A stretch of DNA of 64,000 bases from JAWSVE01 sp050633885 (GTDB taxonomy: Bacteria > Pseudomonadota > Gammaproteobacteria > Pseudomonadales > Cellvibrionaceae). This document shows, in pieces, positions 54,957 to 63,734 of this stretch. The notes below the pieces were generated by a model that saw nothing but the letters and a program-made list of their open reading frames with translations, did not search any database and was not told where the DNA came from. The first letter of the stretch is position 1. Each line of letters begins with the position of its first letter. The translations under genes and the position numbers were made by a program. The stretch spans positions 620,001-684,000 of the forward strand of contig JBOEHK010000005.1 in the NCBI GenBank assembly GCA_050633885.1, in the 5' to 3' direction.

Positions 54957-55586
54957 ATGGGACAAAAACATTGCGACAAACATAATCATCTATTTGACCA
55001 GCCTCAGCTCAGCGATTCATCATGTGAAATTGCAGAGGGTGGCTTACGCAATCAATTTCTTATCGCAATGCCAAGTTTAACGGATTCAACTTTTGCACAT
55101 ACCATCACTTATATTTGCGAGCATAACGCTGAAGGTGCTTTAGGATTTGTCATCAATCATCCATTAGATATTAAGCTTAATGAAATATACCAACAGCTTG
55201 AATTAGATGACCTGTCAACATCACAACAACAAGAGGTCTTATGCGGTGGACCACTGCAACCCGAAAATGGATTCATCTTGCATTCTAACGATAAGACTTT
55301 CGAATCATCGCTAACAATATCTAGCGACATTTGTTTAACAGCATCTAAAGATGTTTTGGTTGAAATGGCAAAAAACAATGGGCCTGAAAAAGCCATCGTT
55401 GCCCTCGGCTATGCTGGCTGGTCTCCGGGTCAACTTGAAAAAGAAATTTCTGAAAATGCTTGGCTCACGGTTCCCGCTGATCCCAATATTATTTTTGATG
55501 TCCCTTGCGAGCAACGCTGGGCTAGTGTTTCAAAATATTTAGGCATTGACCTTAATCTTATACACTCAACTGCTGGGCATGCTTAA
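54957..55586 (+). CDS. yqgE: UPF0301 / YqgE (AlgH) family protein
   Basis: 209 aa. Family core from LRNQFLIAMPSLTDSTFAHTITYICEHNAEGALGFVINHP, with GGPLQPENGFILH and ALGYAGWSPGQLEKEI. The biochemical role is not established. About 30 residues N-terminal to the core (His/Cys-rich: QKHCDKHNHL) are longer than in most members; the only ATG available is the one used, and its ribosome site is poor. Next gene ruvX, 71 bp on, is the usual neighbour. Confidence 0.88.
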   Translation: MGQKHCDKHNHLFDQPQLSDSSCEIAEGGLRNQFLIAMPSLTDSTFAHTITYICEHNAEGALGFVINHPLDIKLNEIYQQLELDDLSTSQQQEVLCGGPLQPENGFILHSNDKTFESSLTISSDICLTASKDVLVEMAKNNGPEKAIVALGYAGWSPGQLEKEISENAWLTVPADPNIIFDVPCEQRWASVSKYLGIDLNLIHSTAGHA

Positions 55587-55657
55587 CTCTTTTTCTAAAA
55601 CCCTATCCCCTGCTGATACACCTTTCTTCATGCCTGCTGAAAGCTCCAGATAATAAA

Positions 55658-56086
55658 ATGACAAAAACAATTATTGCGTTTGATTTCGGAACCCAATCCA
55701 TCGGCGTTGCCGTTGGACAAACCCTAACAAAGACTGCAAGTGAATTAACGCCAATTAAAGCGCGAGATGGAATCCCCAACTGGGAAACAATGGAAAAACT
55801 CATTAACGAATGGCAACCTAACTTACTGGTTGTAGGATTGCCATTAAACATGGACGGTACTGAAAGCGAACTCGCGAAGCGCAGCAAAAAATTTGGTAAT
55901 CGCTTAAGGGAAAGATATAAAATAAACGTTGTACAAATGGACGAACGCCTATCCACTTACTCAGCAAAAGAAGAAGCTATGGACAGAAGGCAAACTTTAG
56001 ATTTTTCAAAAAATCCTGTTGATTCTATAGCGGCCAGATTAATTCTCGAAAGTTGGTTTACGGAAAATCAATCACTTAAAAAATGA
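55658..56086 (+). CDS. ruvX: Putative pre-16S rRNA nuclease / Holliday junction resolvase-like
   Basis: 142 aa, RNase H fold (YqgF). IAFDFGTQSIGVAVG carries the first acidic residue, NLLVVGLPLNMDGTESE is typical, MDERLSTYSAKE holds the Glu, and DSIAARLILESW the final Asp. Acts in 16S rRNA 5'-end maturation in E. coli. In Pseudomonas pyrR-pyrB-pyrC follow; here the four-gene unknown operon comes next after 158 bp. Confidence 0.93.
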   Translation: MTKTIIAFDFGTQSIGVAVGQTLTKTASELTPIKARDGIPNWETMEKLINEWQPNLLVVGLPLNMDGTESELAKRSKKFGNRLRERYKINVVQMDERLSTYSAKEEAMDRRQTLDFSKNPVDSIAARLILESWFTENQSLKK

Positions 56087-56244
56087 AACCGAACAGACGA
56101 ATTAAATAGGTTTTCTTTCATAAATACTCTCCACCCCATCCCTTGTTATCTTTTATCACTGCTTCTACAATGACAAATAAAATACACTTTAGTATAGGAA
56201 ATAGCTTAATTAAAAATAATAATTTTTAAAGGCGAAAAGGCATT

Positions 56245-56802
56245 ATGGAAACAAATTCGTTATTAATCCAAGTGCTGCTATATGTTTTTTTACCTCTCTG
56301 GGGAATAGCGGGATTTGTTGATTGGTGTTGTCATCGAGCAACCAATATTGAATCAACTACGGGCATTAAAGAATCATTAATGCACTCTGTGATGGGCATA
56401 CAATTAGGCATTCCTATATTGCTGTGCCTATTATTTTATATCAATGTTTCTATTTTATTAGTTTGCATTGCTGCTTGGTGCTTACATGAAGTTATTGCCC
56501 ATATGGATGTTCACTACGCATCAACTCGACGTAAAATCAGCATTTGGGAAATGCATGCACATAGTTATTTAGCCACCCTTCCTCTCTTCATGTTAAGTAT
56601 CATCGTCGTTATTAATTGGCCCACCATGGTAAAACTATTAACTCTCGACTGGGCAGGACAAATGGGATTTGTACGTTTAGAAACGATGCATGGAAGTGAC
56701 AGTTATTTAAGAACTTATCTTATATTCATGAGCATCGCTTGTGTCTTCCCTTATGCAGAAGAGCTTTTTCGCTGCTTGCGGTATGAATTAAAAAAGAAAT
56801 AA
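56245..56802 (+). CDS. His-rich membrane protein, fatty-acid-hydroxylase-like
   Basis: 185 aa with about four membrane helices (8-24, 52-79, 111-126, 157-170). Histidines cluster on one side: H30 after DWCC, H47, then H81, H86 and H90, and H104/H106 in WEMHAHSYL, with acids D26, E36, E82, D88 and E102. The spacing HMDVH...WEMHAHS recalls membrane diiron hydroxylases/desaturases, although the final motif is HxH rather than HxxHH. I recall related proteins mislabelled as diguanylate cyclases; there is no GGDEF here. First gene of a four-gene operon; the next gene starts 6 bp later. Oxidising a lipid is a guess. Confidence 0.65.
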   Translation: METNSLLIQVLLYVFLPLWGIAGFVDWCCHRATNIESTTGIKESLMHSVMGIQLGIPILLCLLFYINVSILLVCIAAWCLHEVIAHMDVHYASTRRKISIWEMHAHSYLATLPLFMLSIIVVINWPTMVKLLTLDWAGQMGFVRLETMHGSDSYLRTYLIFMSIACVFPYAEELFRCLRYELKKK

Positions 56803-56808
56803 TTATTT

Positions 56809-57921
56809 ATGGAAGTCTATATCACTTCTACAGGAAGTTTTTTACCTGGACCACCAATCAATAACGATGAGATTGAAAATCATCTAGGTATTGTTGGTGA
56901 AAAACCCAGCCGGTTAAAAAGAAAAATATTAAACTCAAATGGCATTAAAACCCGCCACTATGCCATTAACAAAGAGCATCATACTTACATTAATAATTGT
57001 GAAATGGCGTCCTTAGCAGGCCAACAATGTATAGAACTCAGTACGCTGCCAAAAAATAAAATTGAAATGTTGAGTTGCGCCACAAGTCAAGGCGACTTAG
57101 TTTTACCTGGTTTTGGCAGTATGGTTCAAGCAGACATGCAACTCATGGATATAGAACTTCATACGGCTCACGGAATTTGTTCAAGTAGTTTGATGGCATT
57201 AAAAACAGCATTTCTAACTATAAAGACAGAAGAACACAGTAATGCTCTCGTAATCGCCAGCGAACTTACATCACGGCTTTTTAAAGCTACCCGCTATGAT
57301 ATTGTTAGCGGCGATAACGCTATCGATTTTAATGCAGAATTTTTACGATGGATGCTTTCCGATGGCGCCGGAGCGTGTTTACTTGAATCCAATTCACACC
57401 CAAACAGTTTTCGAATCGATTGGATTAAAAGTTTTTCTCATGCCGATGCCTATCCCGTTTGTATGTCAGTCGGAAAACCGCTAGAAAAAAATGACAAAAG
57501 AACTTGGCAAGATTTCCCCACGTACAAAGATGCAGAAGCTGCAGGAGCTTTGCTCATTAGACAAGATGTAAGATTGCTAGAAAACATTGTCAAGCTGGGT
57601 GTTGATGGATTTTTACGCTTGATAAAAGAAGGTAAAGTGATTACACAAGACATTGACCATGTGCTTTGTCATTTCTCATCAGAATATTTTAAAAGTCGAA
57701 TATTTGATATGTTAAAAATGTCAGGCGTGAGTATCCCTGAAGAAAAATGGTACACAAATCTCTACACCCGCGGCAATACTGGCTGCGCATCCATTTTCAT
57801 CATGCTTGATGAATTTAAAAAAACTCAAGCATACAAACCTGGCGACCAAATATTGTGTATGGTTCCAGAAAGCGGCCGATTTAACACCGCTTACATGAAG
57901 CTAACCGTTATGGGTGATTAA
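56809..57921 (+). CDS. FabH-like beta-ketoacyl-ACP synthase III family enzyme
   Basis: 370 aa, thiolase fold. The catalytic triad is intact: C124 in AHGICSSSLMALK, H288 in HVLCHFS and N323 in RGNTGCAS, matching FabH Cys-His-Asn. LSDGAGACLLE (about 183-193) is a family feature. It differs from housekeeping FabH: about 50 residues longer, HGICSSS instead of N-A-A-C-S-G, and no ACP-binding HQAN motif. Such divergent members start or condense chains in specialised metabolism (PqsC-, OleA-, CerJ-like). Middle of the operon, 2 bp before the oxidase gene. Acyl substrate unknown. Confidence 0.8.
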   Translation: MEVYITSTGSFLPGPPINNDEIENHLGIVGEKPSRLKRKILNSNGIKTRHYAINKEHHTYINNCEMASLAGQQCIELSTLPKNKIEMLSCATSQGDLVLPGFGSMVQADMQLMDIELHTAHGICSSSLMALKTAFLTIKTEEHSNALVIASELTSRLFKATRYDIVSGDNAIDFNAEFLRWMLSDGAGACLLESNSHPNSFRIDWIKSFSHADAYPVCMSVGKPLEKNDKRTWQDFPTYKDAEAAGALLIRQDVRLLENIVKLGVDGFLRLIKEGKVITQDIDHVLCHFSSEYFKSRIFDMLKMSGVSIPEEKWYTNLYTRGNTGCASIFIMLDEFKKTQAYKPGDQILCMVPESGRFNTAYMKLTVMGD

Positions 57922-57923
57922 TC

Positions 57924-58607
57924 ATGGAAGAAAAAATACTAACGGCTGAAGGACAAGAGTGTTTACAGCAATTACTACAAGTCTGGTTTAAATTCGAGCG
58001 AGATTTAAACCGCGTCCCCATCATTAGGCGCCTTGAGCAAGGGACATTTACAAAAAAAGATTATTTGAATTTGCTATTAAACCTTAGACAACAAGTTATC
58101 GAAGGCTCTCGGTGGATTACCCGATGCGCATCCAGTTTTGATCGAGACTTTGCTGATGTTAGGTCTGTTGTAATCTCCCATGCTAGCGACGAGCACAAAG
58201 ATTATGAAATTTTAGAAAAAGATTACATCGCTTCAGGAGGACAGCTAGCTGAGATCACACACATTGATCGCAACCTCGGAACTGAGGCACTGCATGCTTT
58301 TTTGATGTATCGAGCAACCTACCCAAATCCTGTGGACTTGATTGGCGCCATGTGGATTATCGAAGGACTTGGAGAAAAAATGGCTAAAGGCTGGTCAGAA
58401 AGAATTATTGAATTAGTGGGAGAAAAAAATTGCAGCGTCACCTTTATGAGTTATCACAGCGCAAATGATGAAGACCATATGGAAAAGCTCTATAGTTTGA
58501 TTGATAGGGTTTGCACAAAAAAAGAAAATATAAAAGCCATTGTTCGCACTGCAAAAGTGGTGTCTCGATTATATGCTCTCCAACTGGAAGAAATCGATAA
58601 TGATTAA
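57924..58607 (+). CDS. Haem-oxygenase-like (TenA/CADD-type) putative diiron oxidase
   Basis: 227 aa, all helical. Candidate metal ligands sit where haem-oxygenase-like diiron oxidases (UndA, CADD, SznF) have theirs: E60, H86/E90/H91 in ISHASDEHKDYE, E147 in WIIEGLGEKMA, and H178, D182, H185 in YHSANDEDHMEK. It lacks the thiaminase Cys of TenA and no thi gene is nearby, so thiamine salvage is unlikely. UndA-type enzymes break or desaturate fatty acids, which would fit a FabH-like partner. A GGTGA site lies before the ATG; the next gene overlaps its stop by 8 bp. Confidence 0.72.
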   Translation: MEEKILTAEGQECLQQLLQVWFKFERDLNRVPIIRRLEQGTFTKKDYLNLLLNLRQQVIEGSRWITRCASSFDRDFADVRSVVISHASDEHKDYEILEKDYIASGGQLAEITHIDRNLGTEALHAFLMYRATYPNPVDLIGAMWIIEGLGEKMAKGWSERIIELVGEKNCSVTFMSYHSANDEDHMEKLYSLIDRVCTKKENIKAIVRTAKVVSRLYALQLEEIDND

Positions 58608-59433
58608 TTCACGTAGTGCCTACATACAAGCACTAGCAAATGACAACTCATTGCCCATAGAAAAAGAGGCCGTTGAATTATGGCTGAAGGATCTAGAGAA
58701 CCCCTTTCGCTGGACATTAAGGCCCCTGCTTCAATTCATTTTTTCTCTCTTACTCCACATAACTTGGTTTTTAAAACGTCTACCTTTACCTCAATTTAGC
58801 GCCCACGGATTCTTACAGTTAACGATCTGTTGGTTCTGTAAGTATTTTGTGAGCTATGAAGCGAATATGTTGATCTTAAGACATTACGCAACAGAATCTA
58901 ATTTGTTAAATTTTTTAGCGGTAAATTCTGGAGGGAAAACCCCCACTCTTTTACGCTTATACCCAAAAACAATTGCTGACATGAGAAAAGATAGCTTTGT
59001 TGAACATGATCAAGAACTGTTTCGAATTTTTAGAGAGATGGGATACTGGGAACGAAAAAATCTTCCGCTTAACCCACAAGAAATAGATTGGTCCGAATGG
59101 AAAGCCGTCGACATGACTGAGTTTAACGTTGAAAAAAGATGGTCTCAAGTGATGGATTTCGAAAGCGCACATGCATTATTTATGTGTCTATTTTGCTTTC
59201 TATTAAAAAAAGAAGAATATAGAGACGCAATCAATGGCTTTAACTTAGATCAATCTATCGCGATTCGTGCAGGCGAACTATTGGATAAGCCTCAATTTTC
59301 TGAAATGGCTTACAACAAATTCCCATTATACCTCGTTGGCCCGTGGAATTTAGGGCAGCGTTTTCTTATGCACGGCTTTTTCACTGAATATCTTTATTCC
59401 GCAATCGACGATATAAGAAAAGAAAATACATAA
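58600..59433 (+). CDS. Unrecognised protein of the four-gene operon
   Basis: 277 aa from ATG 58600, with GGAAG upstream; it overlaps the oxidase gene by 8 bp, so the two are coupled. No family recognised. A hydrophobic, probably membrane-bound segment spans about 38-58 (LQFIFSLLLHITWFLK) with a second one near 70-80 (LTICWFCKYFVSY); the rest is soluble and helical, with conserved-looking acidic/aromatic stretches (MGYWERKNLPL, MDFESAHALFMCLFCF, GPWNLGQRFLMHGFF). H/E/D content would permit a metal site. Likely last step, carrier or anchor of the pathway; the terminator follows about 50 bp later. Confidence 0.65.
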   Translation: MINSRSAYIQALANDNSLPIEKEAVELWLKDLENPFRWTLRPLLQFIFSLLLHITWFLKRLPLPQFSAHGFLQLTICWFCKYFVSYEANMLILRHYATESNLLNFLAVNSGGKTPTLLRLYPKTIADMRKDSFVEHDQELFRIFREMGYWERKNLPLNPQEIDWSEWKAVDMTEFNVEKRWSQVMDFESAHALFMCLFCFLLKKEEYRDAINGFNLDQSIAIRAGELLDKPQFSEMAYNKFPLYLVGPWNLGQRFLMHGFFTEYLYSAIDDIRKENT

Positions 59434-59484
59434 CCGCATGTGTTTTTATTTGACAGCTGAATGGTGGTACAAATAAACGCCATC

Positions 59485-59515
59485 AAAAAAGCCGAACATG
59501 ATGTTCGGCTTTTTT
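59485..59515. terminator. Bidirectional terminator between the unknown operon and pilU
   Basis: AAAAAAGCCGAACAT and ATGTTCGGCTTTTTT are exact complements around one base (a real loop of 3-5 nt), with A and T runs on both sides. Ends the four-gene operon on the plus strand and pilTU on the minus strand. Confidence 0.93.
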
Positions 59516-59549
59516 ATTTCAATATATTTACAAAATTATATAATGAAGA

Positions 59550-60698
59550 TTAACGCCCGAATGTTTTTCCTGAATCCCGCTCTTCTTCTTGAATACTTAA
59601 CTCATCTGCGGCATTCGATAAATATTCTGAATCTGTCTCCGAACGTAGTTTAATAATCAAACGTAGGTCATTCGGCGAATCTGCATAAGACAGCGCATCC
59701 TCGTAAGTAATTTCGCCGCTGTTATATAGCTCGTAAAGCGCGTGATCGAAGGTTTGCATACCCAGCTCTGTCGATTTTTTCATGAGTTCTTTTAACTCAT
59801 GCACTTCGCCTTTTCTAATGAGATCTTGAGCTAACGGAGTATTTAATAACACTTCAAGACAGGCTCGCCGACCATTGCCATCTGGTGTAGGAATTAATTG
59901 TTGAGCAACAATGCCCTTGAGGTTTAACGACAAATCCATCAATAATTGCTTATGTCGATCGGCTGGAAAGAAATGAATAATTCGGTCTAACGCTTGGTTT
60001 GCATTGTTCGCATGGAGTGTACACAAGCAAAGATGGCCTGTTTCTGCGAAAGCAATAGCATGATCCATAGTTTCTCGACTACGCACCTCACCAATTAAAA
60101 TAACATCTGGGGCTTGCCGTAATGTATTTTTGAGCGCCGTATCAAAAGAATCTGTATCAATACCGACTTCTCGTTGCGTAACAATGCAGCCCTGATGTTG
60201 ATGGATAAATTCAATGGGATCTTCAATCGAAATAATATGACCTTTACTATTTCTATTTCGATGTCCAATCATCGCCGCTAATGACGTGGATTTACCAGTA
60301 CCCGTTGCACCCACAAATATCACGAGGCCGCGATTAGTCATGGCTAATTCTTTGATGACTTCCGGCAAGCCTAATTCATCGATTTGAGGGATTGTAGTTT
60401 CAATTCGACGCAACACCATACCGGCTAAATTTCGCTGATAAAATGCACTGCAACGGAAACGACCAACACCTCGAGCACTGATTGCAAAGTTGAGTTCTTT
60501 TGTTTCAACAAATTCAGCACGCTGTCTTTCATTCATCACACTAAGAACAGACTCTCGAGCTTGCTCTGGCGACAAAGGAGAGGTAGTAACAGGTATAACT
60601 TTACCGTGGATTTTCATTGATGGTGGAACACCCGCCGTGATAAATAAATCAGACGCTCCTTTCTCTACCATCAAACTTAATAGCCGATCAAAATCCAT
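59550..60698 (-). CDS. pilU: Type IV pilus retraction ATPase-like PilU
   Basis: 382 aa. AAA+ secretion-type ATPase working with PilT in retraction. Walker A GATGTGKST (K136), Asp box, Walker B ILIGEVRSRETM, and His box TGHLCLCTLHANNA. The GxxGxGKS form with T-G-T, an IEDPIEFIHQHQGC stretch and a longer C-terminal tail (SIQEEERDSGKTFGR) separate PilU from PilT. 69 bp downstream of pilT on the same strand. Confidence 0.95.
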   Translation of the reverse strand: MDFDRLLSLMVEKGASDLFITAGVPPSMKIHGKVIPVTTSPLSPEQARESVLSVMNERQRAEFVETKELNFAISARGVGRFRCSAFYQRNLAGMVLRRIETTIPQIDELGLPEVIKELAMTNRGLVIFVGATGTGKSTSLAAMIGHRNRNSKGHIISIEDPIEFIHQHQGCIVTQREVGIDTDSFDTALKNTLRQAPDVILIGEVRSRETMDHAIAFAETGHLCLCTLHANNANQALDRIIHFFPADRHKQLLMDLSLNLKGIVAQQLIPTPDGNGRRACLEVLLNTPLAQDLIRKGEVHELKELMKKSTELGMQTFDHALYELYNSGEITYEDALSYADSPNDLRLIIKLRSETDSEYLSNAADELSIQEEERDSGKTFGR

Positions 60699-60767
60699 CG
60701 ATAATTCCTCTGTGTTGTTCTTACATTATTTCCAACAATATTCATTGTTCTTGAATCGTTATTGAAA

Positions 60768-61802
60768 TTAAAAATTCTCTGGCATTTTTGCTTTTTCTTT
60801 TGCGACATCGCGGTTAATAATTCTTCTCTCAACCATGTCAGCTAAACATTGATCCATTGTCTGCATACCCAATGAACCACCCGTTTGAATAGCCGAATAC
60901 ATTTGTGCCACTTTATCTTCACGAATCAAATTTCGAATCGCTGATGTACCGCGCATAATCTCATGAGCTGCAACACGACCACCGCCATTTTTCTTCAATA
61001 GTGTTTGTGATACAACGGCCTGTAATGATTCTGACAACATAGATCGAACCATGGATTTTTCATTCGCCGGAAATACATCCACAATTCGGTCAATCGTTTT
61101 TGCAGCCGAGGTTGTATGTAGCGTTCCAAATACTAGATGTCCTGTTTCTGCCGCTGTTAATGCAAGACGAATAGTTTCCAAATCACGCATCTCACCCACG
61201 AGAATAATATCCGGATCTTCCCGCAATGCTGAACGAAGGGCTTCAGTAAATCCTAGTGTATCTCGATGCACTTCCCGCTGGTTCACCAAACACTTTTTAC
61301 TTTCGTGAACAAATTCGATGGGATCTTCAATAGTGAGGATATGCTCATATTTATGGTCATTGATGTAATCCATCATTGCCGCCAGCGTTGTCGACTTACC
61401 AGAACCCGTTGGCCCTGTTACCAACACCAAACCGCGTGGAACGGCACAAATGTCTCGAAAAACGCCACCCATGCCCAACTCTTCCATCGTTAGTACCTTT
61501 GAAGGAATCGTACGAAATACTGCACCAGCACCTCGATTTTGGTTAAATGCATTGACACGGAAACGAGCAACACCTGGCACTTCAAATGAAAAATCCGTTT
61601 CTAAATATTCTTCAAAATCCTTTCGCTGCTTATCATTCATGATTTCATAGATCAAACCATGAACTTGCTTATGCTCCATAGGAGGCAAATTGATTCGACG
61701 AACATCGCCGTCAACCCGAATCATCGGTGGAAGACCAGCGGAAAGATGGAGGTCAGATGCCCCTTGCTTGGCACTAAACGCCAATAATTCTGTAATATCC
61801 AT
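60768..61802 (-). CDS. pilT: Type IV pilus retraction ATPase PilT
   Basis: 344 aa. Hexameric motor that pulls pili back for twitching. N-terminal PAS-like domain, then Walker A GPTGSGKST (K136), Asp box IEDPIEFVHESKKC, Walker B IILVGEMRDLETI, His box TGHLVFGTLHTTSAAKTIDR, and the AIRNLIREDK motif needed for retraction. Transcribed with pilU, divergent from yggS. Confidence 0.96.
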   Translation of the reverse strand: MDITELLAFSAKQGASDLHLSAGLPPMIRVDGDVRRINLPPMEHKQVHGLIYEIMNDKQRKDFEEYLETDFSFEVPGVARFRVNAFNQNRGAGAVFRTIPSKVLTMEELGMGGVFRDICAVPRGLVLVTGPTGSGKSTTLAAMMDYINDHKYEHILTIEDPIEFVHESKKCLVNQREVHRDTLGFTEALRSALREDPDIILVGEMRDLETIRLALTAAETGHLVFGTLHTTSAAKTIDRIVDVFPANEKSMVRSMLSESLQAVVSQTLLKKNGGGRVAAHEIMRGTSAIRNLIREDKVAQMYSAIQTGGSLGMQTMDQCLADMVERRIINRDVAKEKAKMPENF

Positions 61803-61814
61803 ACAATTACCTTA

Positions 61815-61840
61815 GCATTACACTAGCTTGGCATTACACT
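61815..61840. repeat. Duplicated 10-mer upstream of pilT
   Basis: GCATTACACT at 61815-61824 and 61831-61840, again with a 16-bp period, 12 bp before the pilT start in the divergent pilT-yggS gap. Confidence 0.75.
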
Positions 61841-61957
61841 GCTGCTAGCTCTGATGTTAGTTCTTATGAGTCAGTAAGTTACGCGGTATTGTTAACCATT
61901 TTTAGAAACAATAATGAGACACGGTTTTAACTCATTAAGGATAGCCTCTTCAAGCAT

Positions 61958-62677
61958 ATGTACAACTTGCACGACAAACTCCACAAAGTCCACGACCGAG
62001 TGCACGCTGCTGCGACTCTCGCTGGTCGGTCCACCAAATCAGTGCAATTATTGGCTGTGAGTAAAACTCGACCAGCCTCGTCTGTTAAAGCACTGTATGA
62101 GGCTGGCCAGCGTATTTTTGGGGAAAATTACCTTCAGGAGGCGCTCGAAAAACAATCACTACTCTCAGCGCTAGACATTGAATGGCATTTTATCGGCCCC
62201 ATACAAAGCAATAAGACGCAAGATATTGCCCAACATTTTAGTTGGGTTCACAGTGTTGATCGCTTTAAAATTGCTAACAGGTTAAATGACCAACGCCCTA
62301 TTGATTTGCCGCCACTCAATATTTGCCTTCAAGTTAATGTTGATAATGAAGCGTCTAAAAGTGGTCTCGATTTACATCATCAGGATGAACTATTGAATTT
62401 AGCAATAGCAGTGTCTGACTTGCCTCACCTATGTTTACGAGGCTTAATGGCGATCCCAATGGCCTGCTCAGATCAACACAAACAGCGAGAAGCATTTGCA
62501 AAAGTTGCCACCGCGTTTGATTGCATAAGAAGCTCGCTCAACAAATTGGGTATCGATGTCTCTGCTTTTGACACATTATCCATGGGAATGTCTGGTGATA
62601 TGGAAGCCGCCATTGCTGAAGGCGCCACCATTGTTCGAGTCGGTACAGATATATTTGGCCCCCGAAATGATCAATAG
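61958..62677 (+). CDS. yggS: PLP homeostasis protein YggS
   Basis: 239 aa. Binds PLP and keeps its level and amino-acid pools in balance. PLP lysine K36 in LLAVSKTRPA; FGENYLQEALEK, WHFIGPIQSNKT, HSVDRFKIA, CLQVNVDNEASKSGL, LRGLMAIP and LSMGMSGDMEAAIAEGATIVRVGTDIFG are the family blocks. First of yggS-proC-yggT. Confidence 0.95.
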   Translation: MYNLHDKLHKVHDRVHAAATLAGRSTKSVQLLAVSKTRPASSVKALYEAGQRIFGENYLQEALEKQSLLSALDIEWHFIGPIQSNKTQDIAQHFSWVHSVDRFKIANRLNDQRPIDLPPLNICLQVNVDNEASKSGLDLHHQDELLNLAIAVSDLPHLCLRGLMAIPMACSDQHKQREAFAKVATAFDCIRSSLNKLGIDVSAFDTLSMGMSGDMEAAIAEGATIVRVGTDIFGPRNDQ

Positions 62678-62798
62678 AATGCAAAGCATTAACTATCAAC
62701 CTAATACTGTGGGTCTTTAACACTATAGGACGTCAACACTGTCGCTCTTTCACATTCCACATTTTATTTAAACTTCGGACAATAGGTTACAAAACTCC

Positions 62799-63617
62799 AT
62801 GAGCGAACCACAACTCACATTTATCGGCGGTGGCAATATGGCTACCAGCATTATCGGCGGTCTAATCGCACAACGCTTCCCAGCAAATGCCATCACAGCC
62901 TGCGATCCACTGGAAGAAAATTTACAAAAGCTGAAAGACAATTTTAATATTTCAACCTCAACGGATAATGGTCAAGGCGTGGCCAATGCCGATGCCGTTT
63001 TACTTGCTGTTAAGCCGCAGATCATGAAGAAAGTCTGCGAACAGCTTAAACCTTTTTTAAAAGAAAATGTCGTGATTATTTCTATTGCAGCGGGCATCCC
63101 CGTAAACAGCATTTCTGAATGGATCGGGAATCATTTGGCCATTGTGCGCTGCATGCCAAACACACCAGCACTTGTTCAACAAGGTGCTAGCGGTTTATAT
63201 GCAAATAAGAATACATCGTCTCAACAAAAAGACATTGCCAATAAAATACTTTGTGCCGTTGGTATTGTTGAGTGGCTGAATGAAGAAAGACTATTAGATG
63301 CCGTGACGGCTATTTCAGGAAGCGGCCCTGCATATTTTTTCTTGTTTATGGAATCAATGATAGAGGCAGGAATCAAACAAGGTCTGACCGCAGATACCGC
63401 TAAAAATTTAGCGATACAAACCTGCTTAGGAGCGGGGCTACTAGCGCAGAAAAGCGATGTAGATGTTGCCGAACTACGCCAGAGAGTGTGCTCGCCGGGT
63501 GGCACGACGATTGAAGCTGTCAATTCATTTGAAACTGATAACATTAAGGCAATCGTAGAAAGAGCTATGCAAGCTTGCGCCGATCGCGCGGTAGAGATGG
63601 CTGAGGAACTACAATAA
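62799..63617 (+). CDS. proC: Pyrroline-5-carboxylate reductase
   Basis: 272 aa. Last step of proline synthesis using NADPH. Rossmann start LTFIGGGNMATSIIGGL, LLAVKPQIMKKVCEQL, MPNTPALVQQGASGLYA, SGSGPAYFFLFMESM and the C-terminal LRQRVCSPGGTTIEAVNSFE. Between yggS (121-bp gap) and yggT. Confidence 0.96.
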   Translation: MSEPQLTFIGGGNMATSIIGGLIAQRFPANAITACDPLEENLQKLKDNFNISTSTDNGQGVANADAVLLAVKPQIMKKVCEQLKPFLKENVVIISIAAGIPVNSISEWIGNHLAIVRCMPNTPALVQQGASGLYANKNTSSQQKDIANKILCAVGIVEWLNEERLLDAVTAISGSGPAYFFLFMESMIEAGIKQGLTADTAKNLAIQTCLGAGLLAQKSDVDVAELRQRVCSPGGTTIEAVNSFETDNIKAIVERAMQACADRAVEMAEELQ

Positions 63618-63734
63618 TTTTATTCTTGATTTTAATAAATCGGGTCTTCATATTGTGTACACCTGAATAATTTCACTATTACACATTAAAATTCAATACT
63701 GTTAAATATACTATTAAAAATTGGAGAATGAATA

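Noticed and set aside
56245..56802. Naming the His-rich membrane protein a diguanylate cyclase
   Set aside because: No GGDEF motif or fold is present; I recall this label only as a database error for similar proteins.
57924..58607. TenA thiaminase II for thiamine salvage
   Set aside because: The catalytic Cys of TenA is missing at the expected place, no thi genes or TPP riboswitch is nearby, and it is embedded in an operon with a KAS III-like enzyme.
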